Shown here piece after piece: positions 42,879 through 51,203 of a stretch of DNA of 64,000 nucleotides (position 1 is its first letter; each line of letters opens with the position of its first letter). The notes under the pieces were generated by a model. That model worked only from the letters and a program-made list of their open reading frames with translations. It was not told the DNA's origin and searched no databases. The position numbers and the translations under genes are program-made. The DNA lies in contig NZ_LQNT01000009.1 in assembly GCF_001619585.1 (NCBI RefSeq), positions 1,098,685-1,162,684 on the forward strand. The letters run 5' to 3'. This DNA comes from Bhargavaea cecembensis. GTDB taxonomy: Bacteria > Bacillota > Bacilli > Bacillales_A > Planococcaceae.

Positions 42879-44081
42879 ATGACCGTTGCACAGGATGCGA
42901 GAGGGAAGATCTGGGAAACAATTGAGGATAACCGCGAGCGCTATATCGGTGTGAGCCATGACATCCATGCCCGTCCCGAGATTGGAAATGAAGAAGTGTA
43001 CGCAAGCGGACGCCTGTCCGCGCTGCTTGAGGAAGCCGGATTCACGGTTACGCGGAATGTCGCAGGCCATGAAACAGCATTCCATGCCGTAAAGGACAGC
43101 GGACAAGAAGGCCCGACCGTCGCCTACCTGGCGGAATATGATGCGCTTCCGGGACTCGGCCATGCCTGCGGACACAACATCATCGGAACGATGAGTGTCG
43201 CCGCGGCGATTGCTCTCGGTGAGCAATTGGATGAAGCCGGGGGTCGGGTGGTCGTTTTGGGCACGCCGGCCGAAGAAGGGGGCCCGAACGGCAGCGCGAA
43301 AGGAAGCTTTGTCCGCCACGGCTTCCTGGAGGATGTCGATGTCGCCATGATGATCCACCCGGGTGCCAAGACAGCTCCGACCAGCGAGACGCTTGCCGTC
43401 GATCCCCTGGACTTCCACTTCTACGGCCGCTCCGCGCATGCCTCCGGCTCCCCGGAAAAAGGCATCAATGCGCTGGACGCCGTCATCGGCCTGTTCAACG
43501 GCATCAATGCACTTCGCCAGCATCTGCCGAAAGATGTCCGGATCCACGGCATCATCACGCACGGCGGCGATGCACCAAATATCATTCCGGATTATGCCTC
43601 TGCCCGCTTCTTCATCCGTGCAGAGACCTGGGCCCGCACCGAAGAAGTTTCTGCGAAAGTCCGTGCCGTCGCGGAAGGCGCAGCCCTCGCGACCGGCGCC
43701 ACGGTCAAGATTGAACGGTTCCAGAACGAAGTCCGTGACTTTGTCCTGAACCGCGTTCTCGATGAAACCATCGGCCAGGAACTGTCGGCGGTCGGTGAGC
43801 ACGTCGTCGATGAAAAACGGTCCGGAAAAGGCTCTACAGATGCCGGCAATATCAGCTACGCCGTTCCGACCGCCCACCCGCACATCAAGATCGGGCCGGA
43901 CGACCTGATCGGACACACCAATGAATTCCGAGAAGCTGCTGCCTCCCCGGTTGGCGACGAAGCCCTCATCCGCGGCGCCAAGGCAATGGCCGCGGCGGGA
44001 TACCGGCTGCTTACGGAAGAGCTGCTGCTCCGGAACATTCAGGATGAATTTTCACGGGCGCTTGCGGCTAAAGGTGAATAA
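42879..44081 (+). CDS. M20 family metallopeptidase/amidohydrolase
   Basis: A 400-residue M20D-type zinc hydrolase. Motifs include EYDALPGLGHACGHNIIGT near residue 85 (metal-binding Asp, Cys/His), TPAEEGGPNGSAKG near 130 with the catalytic Glu, and MIHPG near 162. Relatives cleave N-acyl amino acids or aminobenzoyl-glutamate. As the last gene of the S-box operon it may release methionine or a cysteine precursor from an acylated form taken up by the same system; that is inference. The ATG at 42879 follows GTGGAGGG. Confidence 0.88.
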   Translation: MTVAQDARGKIWETIEDNRERYIGVSHDIHARPEIGNEEVYASGRLSALLEEAGFTVTRNVAGHETAFHAVKDSGQEGPTVAYLAEYDALPGLGHACGHNIIGTMSVAAAIALGEQLDEAGGRVVVLGTPAEEGGPNGSAKGSFVRHGFLEDVDVAMMIHPGAKTAPTSETLAVDPLDFHFYGRSAHASGSPEKGINALDAVIGLFNGINALRQHLPKDVRIHGIITHGGDAPNIIPDYASARFFIRAETWARTEEVSAKVRAVAEGAALATGATVKIERFQNEVRDFVLNRVLDETIGQELSAVGEHVVDEKRSGKGSTDAGNISYAVPTAHPHIKIGPDDLIGHTNEFREAAASPVGDEALIRGAKAMAAAGYRLLTEELLLRNIQDEFSRALAAKGE

Positions 44082-44095
44082 CGTTGATTTGATCT

Positions 44096-44132
44096 CCCCC
44101 CGTTGCGGCTTTGGCCGTGGCGGGGTTTTTTG
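44096..44132 (+). terminator. terminator of the metNIQ operon
   Basis: CCCCGTTGCGGC pairs with GCCGTGGCGGGG, followed by TTTTTT. Confidence 0.88.
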
Positions 44133-44157
44133 ATATGTGGAGAGGAAGCGGCGGTGG

Positions 44158-44301
44158 TTTCGTCATTCGTTGCTTCGGTTTCGTCATTCGGCGCTTTAGT
44201 TTCGTCATTCGTTTACTTCACGGATACGAATGACGAAACTATCCATTCGAATGACGAGATTGGACAGGCCAATGACGAAATTGCCGGAGCGAATGACGAA
44301 A
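44158..44301. repeat. array of 21-bp-period repeats, palindromic layout (array 2)
   Basis: TTTCGTCATTC begins at 44158, 44179 and 44200; after a 28-base step the inverted GAATGACGAAA form begins at 44228, 44249, 44270 and 44291. Every spacing within each half is exactly 21 bases. The organisation mirrors array 1 at 15918. The array abuts the 3' end of the NERD-domain gene. Confidence 0.9.
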
Positions 44302-44311
44302 TCAACATTGG

Positions 44312-45292
44312 CTATCGTTTCAGAATCAGTGACTTTCCTGCCAGGTGTTTCAGGGGATCGAATCGGAATGCCCGTTTATTGGTGCTCCCGAGTACGTCCA
44401 ACTTAAAGCGGCTCAAGTATCGGTGGCCGGTCGATATTGAAGGGATTCCTGTAAACCAACAGAATTCTCGGGTGGTGACAAATCGGTTAATGAGCAAAAA
44501 GTAGTCCAGCAGGGCTTGTTCAACCGGATGGCCCACTTGCGGCCCACAGTTCGGACATTCCAGCGTTCTTCTTGTCCTCCATTTCAATTTGTCATTGCAC
44601 TTTTCGCATAATAGACCTCTCTTGAACTCGTGCGGAGTGATGCCATAGCGTTGATCGACCTCTAAACACTCCGGTCCCAACTGTTCCTCAAGTATTCGGC
44701 TGACAATCATATTGGCAGGTGTGTCACCGGGAGTTGCTGAACCGAAGTCCCGACGCATGATATACGGCAATTCCTTTACCGATACGATCGGAGCACTTTC
44801 CGGCAGACCGATCCAAGTATTGCGTGAGGCGAATGCCACAACCCCGCTAACACTCGTCATCAGGTTTCTTTGACGAAGCCAATCGATGAGGCCCTCCTTC
44901 TGATTCTCAAGCTGAATTATCGGGCAGTCGAATGTGAGAATCGAACCGTCTTCTTCGTTGCGCTCCATCCTCCGGGGATTCTGAAGATAGTGAAGTGTCC
45001 CCTTGATCAACTTTGCTTCAATGATTCCGATTCCGTGGTCTGTCACCAGCAATGTATCAAATTGAGCCACGTGAGATTCATGGATTCTGAGCCGGATATC
45101 CCGAAGTATCCACCATTCCCCCGGCAGTCGCAAGCCTTCCAGATATTGATCGACCTTCTGCTCTCCGCTAAATCCTGCTTCAATCCTTTTATACTGATCG
45201 GCAATCCGCTCCCGTTCCAGGTGACCCTGATGCAGTCGCCGAAGCATGCTCTCCAGCTGCAACAACTCCAATGGATATGGCCGCTCCCCCAA
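44312..45292 (-). CDS. NERD-domain protein with C-terminal zinc ribbon
   Basis: A 326-residue protein. Residues 35-150 are a NERD (nuclease-related) domain: AGFSGEQKVDQYLEG, FDTLLVTDHGIGIIEAKLIKG (core Asp, Glu and Lys of the fold). A zinc ribbon CEKCNDKLKW...CPNCG lies near residue 230, and the C-terminus is helical. The family-typical opening (PLELLQLESMLRRL) points to the TTG at 45292, placed behind GGAGGG, rather than to upstream codons. NERD proteins are suspected DNA-processing enzymes. It is flanked on both sides by the 21-bp repeat arrays. Confidence 0.88.
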   Translation of the reverse strand: MGERPYPLELLQLESMLRRLHQGHLERERIADQYKRIEAGFSGEQKVDQYLEGLRLPGEWWILRDIRLRIHESHVAQFDTLLVTDHGIGIIEAKLIKGTLHYLQNPRRMERNEEDGSILTFDCPIIQLENQKEGLIDWLRQRNLMTSVSGVVAFASRNTWIGLPESAPIVSVKELPYIMRRDFGSATPGDTPANMIVSRILEEQLGPECLEVDQRYGITPHEFKRGLLCEKCNDKLKWRTRRTLECPNCGPQVGHPVEQALLDYFLLINRFVTTREFCWFTGIPSISTGHRYLSRFKLDVLGSTNKRAFRFDPLKHLAGKSLILKR

Positions 45293-45467
45293 GGCACTCC
45301 CTCCTCTATGAGACCATAGCATGCAGGGATGCGCCCCGATACACAGTTTGGAGAGATTGCAAATTGAGGGATTTTCCCATGCTGTTTTTAAAAGATGTAC
45401 CAAGGTAGTGAGTCAAAATTGGATTTCCTCGAGTTATGAAAGCTACACTTTGCGCTCCAATTGATGG

Positions 45468-45562
45468 TTTCGTCATTCGCATCTTTGATTTCGTCATTTC
45501 CGCTTTCACTCTCGTCATTCACTGCAATAATTTCGTCATTCACATCCGCAATTTCGTCATTC
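45468..45562. repeat. array of 21-bp-period repeats, single orientation (array 3)
   Basis: Five TTTCGTCATTC-like units start at 45468, 45489, 45510, 45531 and 45552, with an exact 21-base step and unrelated 10-base linkers. No inverted half is present, unlike arrays 1 and 2. Confidence 0.9.
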
Positions 45563-45583
45563 ACCCTTGGTCATGCGCATACC

Positions 45584-45615
45584 CAAAACCCCGCCTCCCA
45601 CCAAGGGAGACGGGG
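45584..45615 (-). terminator. terminator of the aromatic-catabolism operon
   Basis: CCCCGCCTCCC pairs with GGGAGACGGGG and TTTTGGG follows on the minus strand, downstream of the MFS gene. Confidence 0.75.
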
Positions 45616-45652
45616 CATTCAGCACTGTAACCACAAATAGTTCAAAAAACAA

Positions 45653-46960
45653 TCAAGCTTCCTCGGTGACCAGTACGTTGACTTCCTGTTTCTCTGTTTT
45701 CTTCGGGCGCACTGCCAGCCAGACGAGTCCTCCGAAGATGAGGAGCATGAGGCCGCAGAGTTGGAAGGAGAGATGGAACCCAGCCGCCTGTGTGGCGCTG
45801 TTTCCTACCAGGATGCCGGTGACGTACGGGCCGACGATGCCGCCGAGGGAGGTGAAGGCCATGAACCAGCCCTGGATTTTCCCCTGGTGCTTTTTGTCGA
45901 CGAGGTCCACGAGGATGGCCGGTCCGAGTACGAGGGTGATGCATCCGAATGTCAGGCCGAGTGAAAGGAGGACAATGGCGGCGATGTCTGATCCGGCCAG
46001 GGATCCGATTACGTAGCTGACTGCGCCTGCGACCATGACAGGACCCAGGATGAACACCCGTCCTTTGACCATGTTTTTCGTCTTGTGGTAGATGCGGTCA
46101 GAGAGGCTGGAGAAGGTCAGCTGAGAGAGCGTGATCATGACCCATGGCAGCGCAACAACCAGTGCGAGTGTCTCGGCGTTAAGCTGGCGGACGTTTTCCA
46201 GGTAGTTCGGCAGCCAGTTGAGTCCGATCGTGAACGACCAGTAGGTGGCAAATCCGCAGAAGGCGATTAGGATAAAGTTCCGGGACAGCAGGGCAGATTT
46301 GAAGCTGGTTTCGGGAACCGATGCGGCTTCAGATGCCGGCTGTTCTGATGATTCCGGACTGCTTGTTTCGGCTTTCTTTTCCTTGACTAGCATCATCCAG
46401 AAGACAATCCAGATGACTCCGACGATAGCGGTCGTGAGGAATGCGGATCGCCAGCCGTAGTTGTGGATGAGCGACATCAGAATCGGAGCGGATATCGCGA
46501 CTCCGAGCGGCCCGCCTACTGAGACGAGCGTCAGGCCGACGCCGAGCTTTTCCTTCGGCAGGTACCGGGATGCGGCCGCCATCGCGAGAGAATAAGAAGG
46601 TCCTTCCCCTGCGCCGAGAATGATCCGGGTAATCAGCAGGTAGCCGTAGCTTGTGACAAAAATGGTTGAAAACTGGACAATTGCCCAGACGGCCGCCATT
46701 CCGGCAATGACCTTCTTCATGCCGATCTTGTCGGCGAGTGCTCCGACCAGGATGGCCGAGAGCGAATACAGGAAGAAGAAGGCACTGCCCACCGTGCCCC
46801 ATTGCTGGGAGTTCAGCCCCAGTTCATCAATGATCGGGACTGATGCAAATCCAATGACGGCTTTGTCGGCGTTGCTGATGACGGTCAGCAAAAACAGCAG
46901 GATAATTACGGCCCAGGTGGCCTTTGGAATCTTCACTTTTTTGTTTGCCTGGCTATTCAA
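45653..46960 (-). CDS. MFS transporter for an acidic or aromatic substrate
   Basis: A 435-residue major facilitator with 12 membrane helices; LADKIGMKKVIAG near residue 75 is the loop 2-3 motif and RIILGAGEGPSYSLA near 110 is typical of the anion:cation symporter group that imports sugar acids and aromatic acids. The start is a TTG at 46960 behind GGGAGG. A perfect cre site lies 20 bases upstream. It is the last gene of the meta-cleavage operon, so import of the aromatic substrate is the likely role. Confidence 0.88.
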   Translation of the reverse strand: MNSQANKKVKIPKATWAVIILLFLLTVISNADKAVIGFASVPIIDELGLNSQQWGTVGSAFFFLYSLSAILVGALADKIGMKKVIAGMAAVWAIVQFSTIFVTSYGYLLITRIILGAGEGPSYSLAMAAASRYLPKEKLGVGLTLVSVGGPLGVAISAPILMSLIHNYGWRSAFLTTAIVGVIWIVFWMMLVKEKKAETSSPESSEQPASEAASVPETSFKSALLSRNFILIAFCGFATYWSFTIGLNWLPNYLENVRQLNAETLALVVALPWVMITLSQLTFSSLSDRIYHKTKNMVKGRVFILGPVMVAGAVSYVIGSLAGSDIAAIVLLSLGLTFGCITLVLGPAILVDLVDKKHQGKIQGWFMAFTSLGGIVGPYVTGILVGNSATQAAGFHLSFQLCGLMLLIFGGLVWLAVRPKKTEKQEVNVLVTEEA

Positions 46961-46980
46961 AGAATAACCTCCCTTTTGTT

Positions 46981-46994
46981 TGTAATCGGTTACA
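46981..46994. promoter_or_regulatory. perfect cre site upstream of the MFS transporter gene
   Basis: TGTAATCGGTTACA fits TGWAANCGNTNWCA at all positions and is extended as a palindrome by TT and AA. It lies between the hydratase stop and the MFS start, suited to separate catabolite control of the transporter. Confidence 0.8.
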
Positions 46995-47033
46995 AAATTC
47001 CCCCGGCATCCCCCAAGATGCCGTCTTTCCGGT

Positions 47034-47825
47034 TTACTTGAATGAAACGGAGACGTTCCCCAGTTCCGTAAACTCGGCCGTGAAGCGGTCCCCTTCCCTT
47101 ACTTCCACTGCCGCTGATAAAGCGCCTGACAAAACGATTTCCCCGGCTTTTAGGGTCACGTCATACTCGGACAGTTTGTTGGCCAGCCAGGCTACGCAGT
47201 TGGCGGGATGGCCCAGTACATCCGCTCCGCTGCCGCTGTTCATGAGCTCCCCGTTTTTATAAAGGGTCATCTCGATTTTGGCGAGATCCAGCCCATCCAG
47301 CGGAAACTTTTCCTTACCCAGTACATAGAGGCCGCAGGATGCATTGTCCGCAATCGTGTCCGGCAGCTTGATCTTCCAGTCTCTGATCCGGCTGTCGACG
47401 ATTTCGAGGGACGGGACGACATATTCTGTTGCGTCGAGGACATCTTCCACGGTCACGTCAGGGCCCTTAAGGTCCTTTTTCAGGACAAAGGCGATCTCCC
47501 CTTCCACTTTCGGCTGGAACAGCTGCTCAAGCGGGATTTCCCCGTTTGGTTCAACCTCCATCGAGTCGAGCAGATGACCATAATCCGGTTGGTCTACACC
47601 AAGGAGCTCCTGCATGGCAAAGGAAGTCAGGCCGATTTTCTTCCCGGTGATGGTCCGGCCGCCTTCCACTTTTTCATTGATGGCCTTTAACTGGATACGG
47701 TACGCGTCCTCCACTGTCATTCCGGGATGAAGCTCCGTCAGCGGGGAGACCGACTGCTTTTCTGCTTCCGCCCGCTTCAGGAGCAGCCAGGCTTCCTGGA
47801 TGATTTCCTTGCTATGTATACTCAT
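47034..47825 (-). CDS. 2-keto-4-pentenoate hydratase
   Basis: A 263-residue member of the fumarylacetoacetase superfamily of the MhpD/BphH type: [21 protein letters not shown] near 60, [15 protein letters not shown] near 103 (metal-binding Glu residues), and [21 protein letters not shown] near 140 (in part [10 protein letters not shown]). It hydrates 2-hydroxypenta-2,4-dienoate to 4-hydroxy-2-oxovalerate. The start is the ATG at 47825 after AGAGGG. Step four of the meta-cleavage pathway encoded here. Confidence 0.93.
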   Translation of the reverse strand: MSIHSKEIIQEAWLLLKRAEAEKQSVSPLTELHPGMTVEDAYRIQLKAINEKVEGGRTITGKKIGLTSFAMQELLGVDQPDYGHLLDSMEVEPNGEIPLEQLFQPKVEGEIAFVLKKDLKGPDVTVEDVLDATEYVVPSLEIVDSRIRDWKIKLPDTIADNASCGLYVLGKEKFPLDGLDLAKIEMTLYKNGELMNSGSGADVLGHPANCVAWLANKLSEYDVTLKAGEIVLSGALSAAVEVREGDRFTAEFTELGNVSVSFK

Positions 47826-47910
47826 GGGAATCCCTCTTTTCATCAAAATAGAACAATTGATAGCACAAGCCGCATGGGCTTGCACTATCAATCCATTCAC
47901 CTTGTTCCGA

Positions 47911-48768
47911 TCAGACCTTTGCGTGTTCTTTTGTGAAGAAGTCGATGATGACTTGATTGAACGCGTCGATCTGCTCCCATTGAGGCCAGTGGCCCGCGTC
48001 TTTGATCACTGTTAATTCGCTGCCCGGAATCATGTCCTGGATCGGCTTTGCTTCCTCGACAGTGGATGTCGGGTCATGATCCGTCCATGCCAGCATTGTC
48101 GGCACGTCGATCTTGCCGCACCAGGAAGGCTCCCAGCTGTACTTCAGGCGGGTTTCCATCTCCTGAAGGACGACGATGTTGTGGACCGCCTTCTGGTAGG
48201 ATGGCTGGGTATAGATGCGGTAGCGGCTCTCGATGAGTTCGTCGGTCACCTGGCTCTTGTCGTACATGAGCCACTCCAGGCGGGTCTTGACGTTTTCGTA
48301 GTTCGCTTCGAGTACGGCCTTGACCGTGGATTCTTTCAGCTTTTTCATCGTTTCCGGGTTGTTGTTGACGTTCCCCGGTGTGTTGAGGACAAGTGCTTTC
48401 GCAATTCCAGGGTTGTGTGCCGCGAACCAGGCTGCCACCCAGCCGCCGAGCGATTCGCCCGACAGGTAGACTTCGTCGAGACCGAGTGCACGGATGACGG
48501 CACCGAGGTGATCGCTGTAGGAGTCGATGCCGTATGGATAATCCGGCTTGTCGGTGTAGCCGTGGCCGAGCATGTCGACGACGATGACCCGGAAGTGCTT
48601 CGCAAGCCCTTCGATATTGCGTGCATAGGCCTCAATGTGGCCGCCGGTTCCGTGGAGAAGGATGAGTGGTTCCCCTTCGCCGGATTCCAGCACCCGTGTT
48701 TTGATTCCGTCCGCGTCCAGATAGTAAAGTTTGAATTCCAAGTGCTGCAAGTCATTCCAGATAGTCAT
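47911..48768 (-). CDS. meta-cleavage product hydrolase (alpha/beta hydrolase)
   Basis: A 285-residue hydrolase: LILLHGTGGHIEAYARN near residue 32, nucleophile Ser in YLSGESLGGWVAAWFA near 108, Asp in AWTDHDPTSTVEEA near 232 and His in DAGHWPQWEQIDAF near 258. It matches BphD/HsaD/MhpC-type C-C hydrolases that split the ring-fission product into 2-hydroxypentadienoate and an acid. That shows the aromatic intermediate is a substituted catechol yielding a ketone after cleavage. Confidence 0.92.
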   Translation of the reverse strand: MTIWNDLQHLEFKLYYLDADGIKTRVLESGEGEPLILLHGTGGHIEAYARNIEGLAKHFRVIVVDMLGHGYTDKPDYPYGIDSYSDHLGAVIRALGLDEVYLSGESLGGWVAAWFAAHNPGIAKALVLNTPGNVNNNPETMKKLKESTVKAVLEANYENVKTRLEWLMYDKSQVTDELIESRYRIYTQPSYQKAVHNIVVLQEMETRLKYSWEPSWCGKIDVPTMLAWTDHDPTSTVEEAKPIQDMIPGSELTVIKDAGHWPQWEQIDAFNQVIIDFFTKEHAKV

Positions 48769-48819
48769 GGTTGGCTTTCTCTCCTTTAGAATTTTCCTTT
48801 GTCACACATTCGGTCCGCC

Positions 48820-49782
48820 TTACTTCGTCACCGTTTCCTTCATCCAGTCAGGGTTGAGCGGAGTCGTTTCGAAGAAGCTGTCCGGAACGGATGGTCCCCA
48901 CCAGAGACGGCCGTTGCGCTCGTAATCTTCCTGGGTCCAGCCGATCGGCGCCAGGTCGGTGTCCCGGTTGTAGTCGCCGGAGTAGATTTCGATCCGGTGT
49001 CCGTCCGGGTCTTTGATGTACAGGAAGAATGCGTTGGAGACGCCGTGGCGGCCAGGGCCGTAGTCGATTGCATCGCGGTATCCGGCATCCGCAAGCAGGT
49101 CGGCCGTCCTGACGACACCTGCAATCCCGTCAACGGTGTAGGCGATGTGGTGCAGCGCCGCTTCCTTGTGCTTGACGAGTGCGACGTCATGCGTGGACGT
49201 TTTCGCGCGTGTCCAGGCTGCAAACTTTCCGCCGTCCTTGCCTTCGACGTATTCGGAGATGCTGAAGCCTAGGACGCCGTTCCAATATTCGAGTGCCTTG
49301 TCAACATCCGGCACACGGAGGTTCATATGGTCGATGCGGATCGGCGGGATCCCTTTCTGGAGGTGCGTATAGCGCATCGGGAGGGCTTTGACGCCGCCTT
49401 GGCCGTTGCTGACATCAATCTGTTCCATCGAATGGTAGAACTCGACCGGATGGCCGTTCGGCTCTTCCACACGGAGGACAGGGCCCTTGCCGTAGTGCCC
49501 GGAATCCTCGACGTACTCGGCGCGGATTCCCGCTTCCTCATGCTTTTTCTTGAGTTCCTGGAGGTATTCCGGAGTGGAGACCCTCAGTCCGAAGCTGCCG
49601 AGTGCGGCAACCGGCTTTTCGGTCAGCACAAGCGTATACTGATCAAATTCATCAGTGGCACGGAGGTACAGGCTCTTTTCGGTGCGTTCCACTTTGATAA
49701 AGCCCAGCACATCCACATAGAAGTCCTTGGATCGGTTCAAGTCGGTAACAAACAGTTCAATTTGGCCCAGTCTCAAAATCAT
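48820..49782 (-). CDS. extradiol ring-cleavage dioxygenase (VOC type I)
   Basis: A 320-residue two-domain vicinal-oxygen-chelate dioxygenase. The metal ligands are His in IRIDHMNLRVPDV near 150, His in ALHHIAYTVDG near 214 and Glu in HRIEIYSGDYNRDTD near 265. The C-terminus (GWTQEDYERNGRLWWGP) resembles homoprotocatechuate 2,3-dioxygenases. It opens a catechol ring next to the hydroxyls. Presence with a hydrolase rather than a dehydrogenase makes plain 3,4-dihydroxyphenylacetate unlikely as the only substrate. Confidence 0.92.
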   Translation of the reverse strand: MILRLGQIELFVTDLNRSKDFYVDVLGFIKVERTEKSLYLRATDEFDQYTLVLTEKPVAALGSFGLRVSTPEYLQELKKKHEEAGIRAEYVEDSGHYGKGPVLRVEEPNGHPVEFYHSMEQIDVSNGQGGVKALPMRYTHLQKGIPPIRIDHMNLRVPDVDKALEYWNGVLGFSISEYVEGKDGGKFAAWTRAKTSTHDVALVKHKEAALHHIAYTVDGIAGVVRTADLLADAGYRDAIDYGPGRHGVSNAFFLYIKDPDGHRIEIYSGDYNRDTDLAPIGWTQEDYERNGRLWWGPSVPDSFFETTPLNPDWMKETVTK

Positions 49783-49818
49783 TTTTCTTCACCCCTAAAA
49801 ATTAGTCGGACAGACCGG

Positions 49819-50655
49819 TTAATAACCGTACTGTACAGATCGATAAGTTGATTGGATTTGTCTTTCTTCCGGTAATGCACGGTGCCAGATGACCGAGCAG
49901 CTGCCTTCTATTAATGAAGGAAGCTTGCTTCTGCAAGATAGCTGCCCGCGCTCGCACACCGTCAATTCTGTCCGGATGCAGGTTTTTCCCGTCTTGAGGG
50001 AGACTTCGTATGTGCCCGGAGCCGGTATGGTGAAATGCGGATGGGGGATAAACGTCTCCCCTGCGGAAGAGCAAGTCAGTTCATACGGCCGCCCGAGCAA
50101 CATCGGTATGTCTTCCACTTTTCCATGCAGCAGCGTTTCCCTGATCAGGGTGGAGCTGATCTTCTGATCACCGATACCCACCTTCTCCACCTTCGTCACC
50201 CCGATCCGGTAGCCGGAATCTGCCGTAAGGCGGTCCATATTGCCGGCACCGCGGCTGCCGTATGAGAAATCAAATCCGGCTACCGCATGGACCACTCCAA
50301 GACCCAGCAGATAGTCGGAGACAAACTGCTCTGGGTGCAAAGAAGCGAACTTCTTGTCGAACTCCACGACGTAAAGGGTATCCACGCCCATCTCGCGGAG
50401 CCGCGCTTCTTTTTCTTGCTGCGGCATCAGGTAGTGGAATTCTCTCTTCCTTCCCGGCAGCACCGTCCGGGGATGCGGAAAAAAGGTCATGACCGACGTC
50501 TTCAGATTCTTCTCCCTTGCCTTTCTGAGCGCTGTTTGAATGACTCGTTCATGTCCATGATGGAGACCGTCAAAACATCCCAGCGCCATGACAGTCGGCT
50601 CTTCCTGCTGCTGCCATCCGGAAAGATTTCTGTGGTTCAGGCTGATTGTTTTCAT
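49819..50655 (-). CDS. RibF-like FAD synthetase with degenerate kinase domain
   Basis: A 278-residue protein. Residues 1-185 form an FMN adenylyltransferase domain: ALGCFDGLHHGHERVI near residue 25, TFFPHPRTVL near 55, FDFSYGSRGAGN near 130 and SSTLIRETLLHGKVED near 165. The C-terminal 90 residues occupy the place of the riboflavin kinase domain but lack its GxPTAN motif. The ATG at 50655 follows GAAAGGAG. It sits between the flavin reductase and the dioxygenase, so it probably boosts FAD supply for the monooxygenase. The housekeeping ribF is expected elsewhere. Confidence 0.88.
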   Translation of the reverse strand: MKTISLNHRNLSGWQQQEEPTVMALGCFDGLHHGHERVIQTALRKAREKNLKTSVMTFFPHPRTVLPGRKREFHYLMPQQEKEARLREMGVDTLYVVEFDKKFASLHPEQFVSDYLLGLGVVHAVAGFDFSYGSRGAGNMDRLTADSGYRIGVTKVEKVGIGDQKISSTLIRETLLHGKVEDIPMLLGRPYELTCSSAGETFIPHPHFTIPAPGTYEVSLKTGKTCIRTELTVCERGQLSCRSKLPSLIEGSCSVIWHRALPEERQIQSTYRSVQYGY

Positions 50656-50674
50656 ACAGTCTCCTTTCATGCAC

Positions 50675-51151
50675 TTAAACCAGGCTCAGGTTTTCCTCGA
50701 GTGAACGGTACTTGCCGCTATAGAACACGAGCGGTTCTTTGTCTTCGAGCCGGATGTCGGTGACTTTCCCGATGAACAGGGTATGGTCGCCCTCCACATG
50801 CTCTGCAGACACCTCACAGGCCACTTGTACGACGGCGCCTTCCAGAACAGGCTTTCCGTCCAGACGGTCAAACTCCACCTGACGGGGTTCCTTGATCTGT
50901 CCAGAGAAGATCATGGACAGTTCTTTCTGGTCTTCTGCCAGGATATTGACTGTGAAGATCCGGCTGTCCTTGATCTTCTGCAGCAACTTGGCCTGCTCCC
51001 CAATCGATATCACGACGAGTTTCGGGTCAAGCGAGACGGACATGAAGGCGTTTGCGGTCATGCCATGCACGTCCCCGTCCTGCTCCGTTGCGATGACAGT
51101 CACGCCGGTCGCGAATTTCCCCATGGCCGTACGAAATTGACGATCGTCCAT
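50675..51151 (-). CDS. flavin reductase, small component of a two-component monooxygenase
   Basis: A 158-residue HpaC/HsaB-like NAD(P)H:flavin reductase: FRTAMGKFATGVTVIAT near residue 6, GMTANAFMSVSLDP near 30 and VEGDHTLFIGKVTDI near 122. It delivers reduced flavin to the oxygenase encoded at 51204. The ATG follows AGGAGGG. Next gene downstream is the FAD synthetase, tightly spaced (19 bases). Confidence 0.92.
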   Translation of the reverse strand: MDDRQFRTAMGKFATGVTVIATEQDGDVHGMTANAFMSVSLDPKLVVISIGEQAKLLQKIKDSRIFTVNILAEDQKELSMIFSGQIKEPRQVEFDRLDGKPVLEGAVVQVACEVSAEHVEGDHTLFIGKVTDIRLEDKEPLVFYSGKYRSLEENLSLV

Positions 51152-51203
51152 TTTTCATCCCTCCTGCTGATTTTTAAACAGTTAGTCGTATGTCGGTTAC
51201 AGA

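Noticed and set aside
41450..43916. Two long minus-strand frames opposite metIQ and the M20 gene
   Set aside because: Antisense shadows of well-supported genes.
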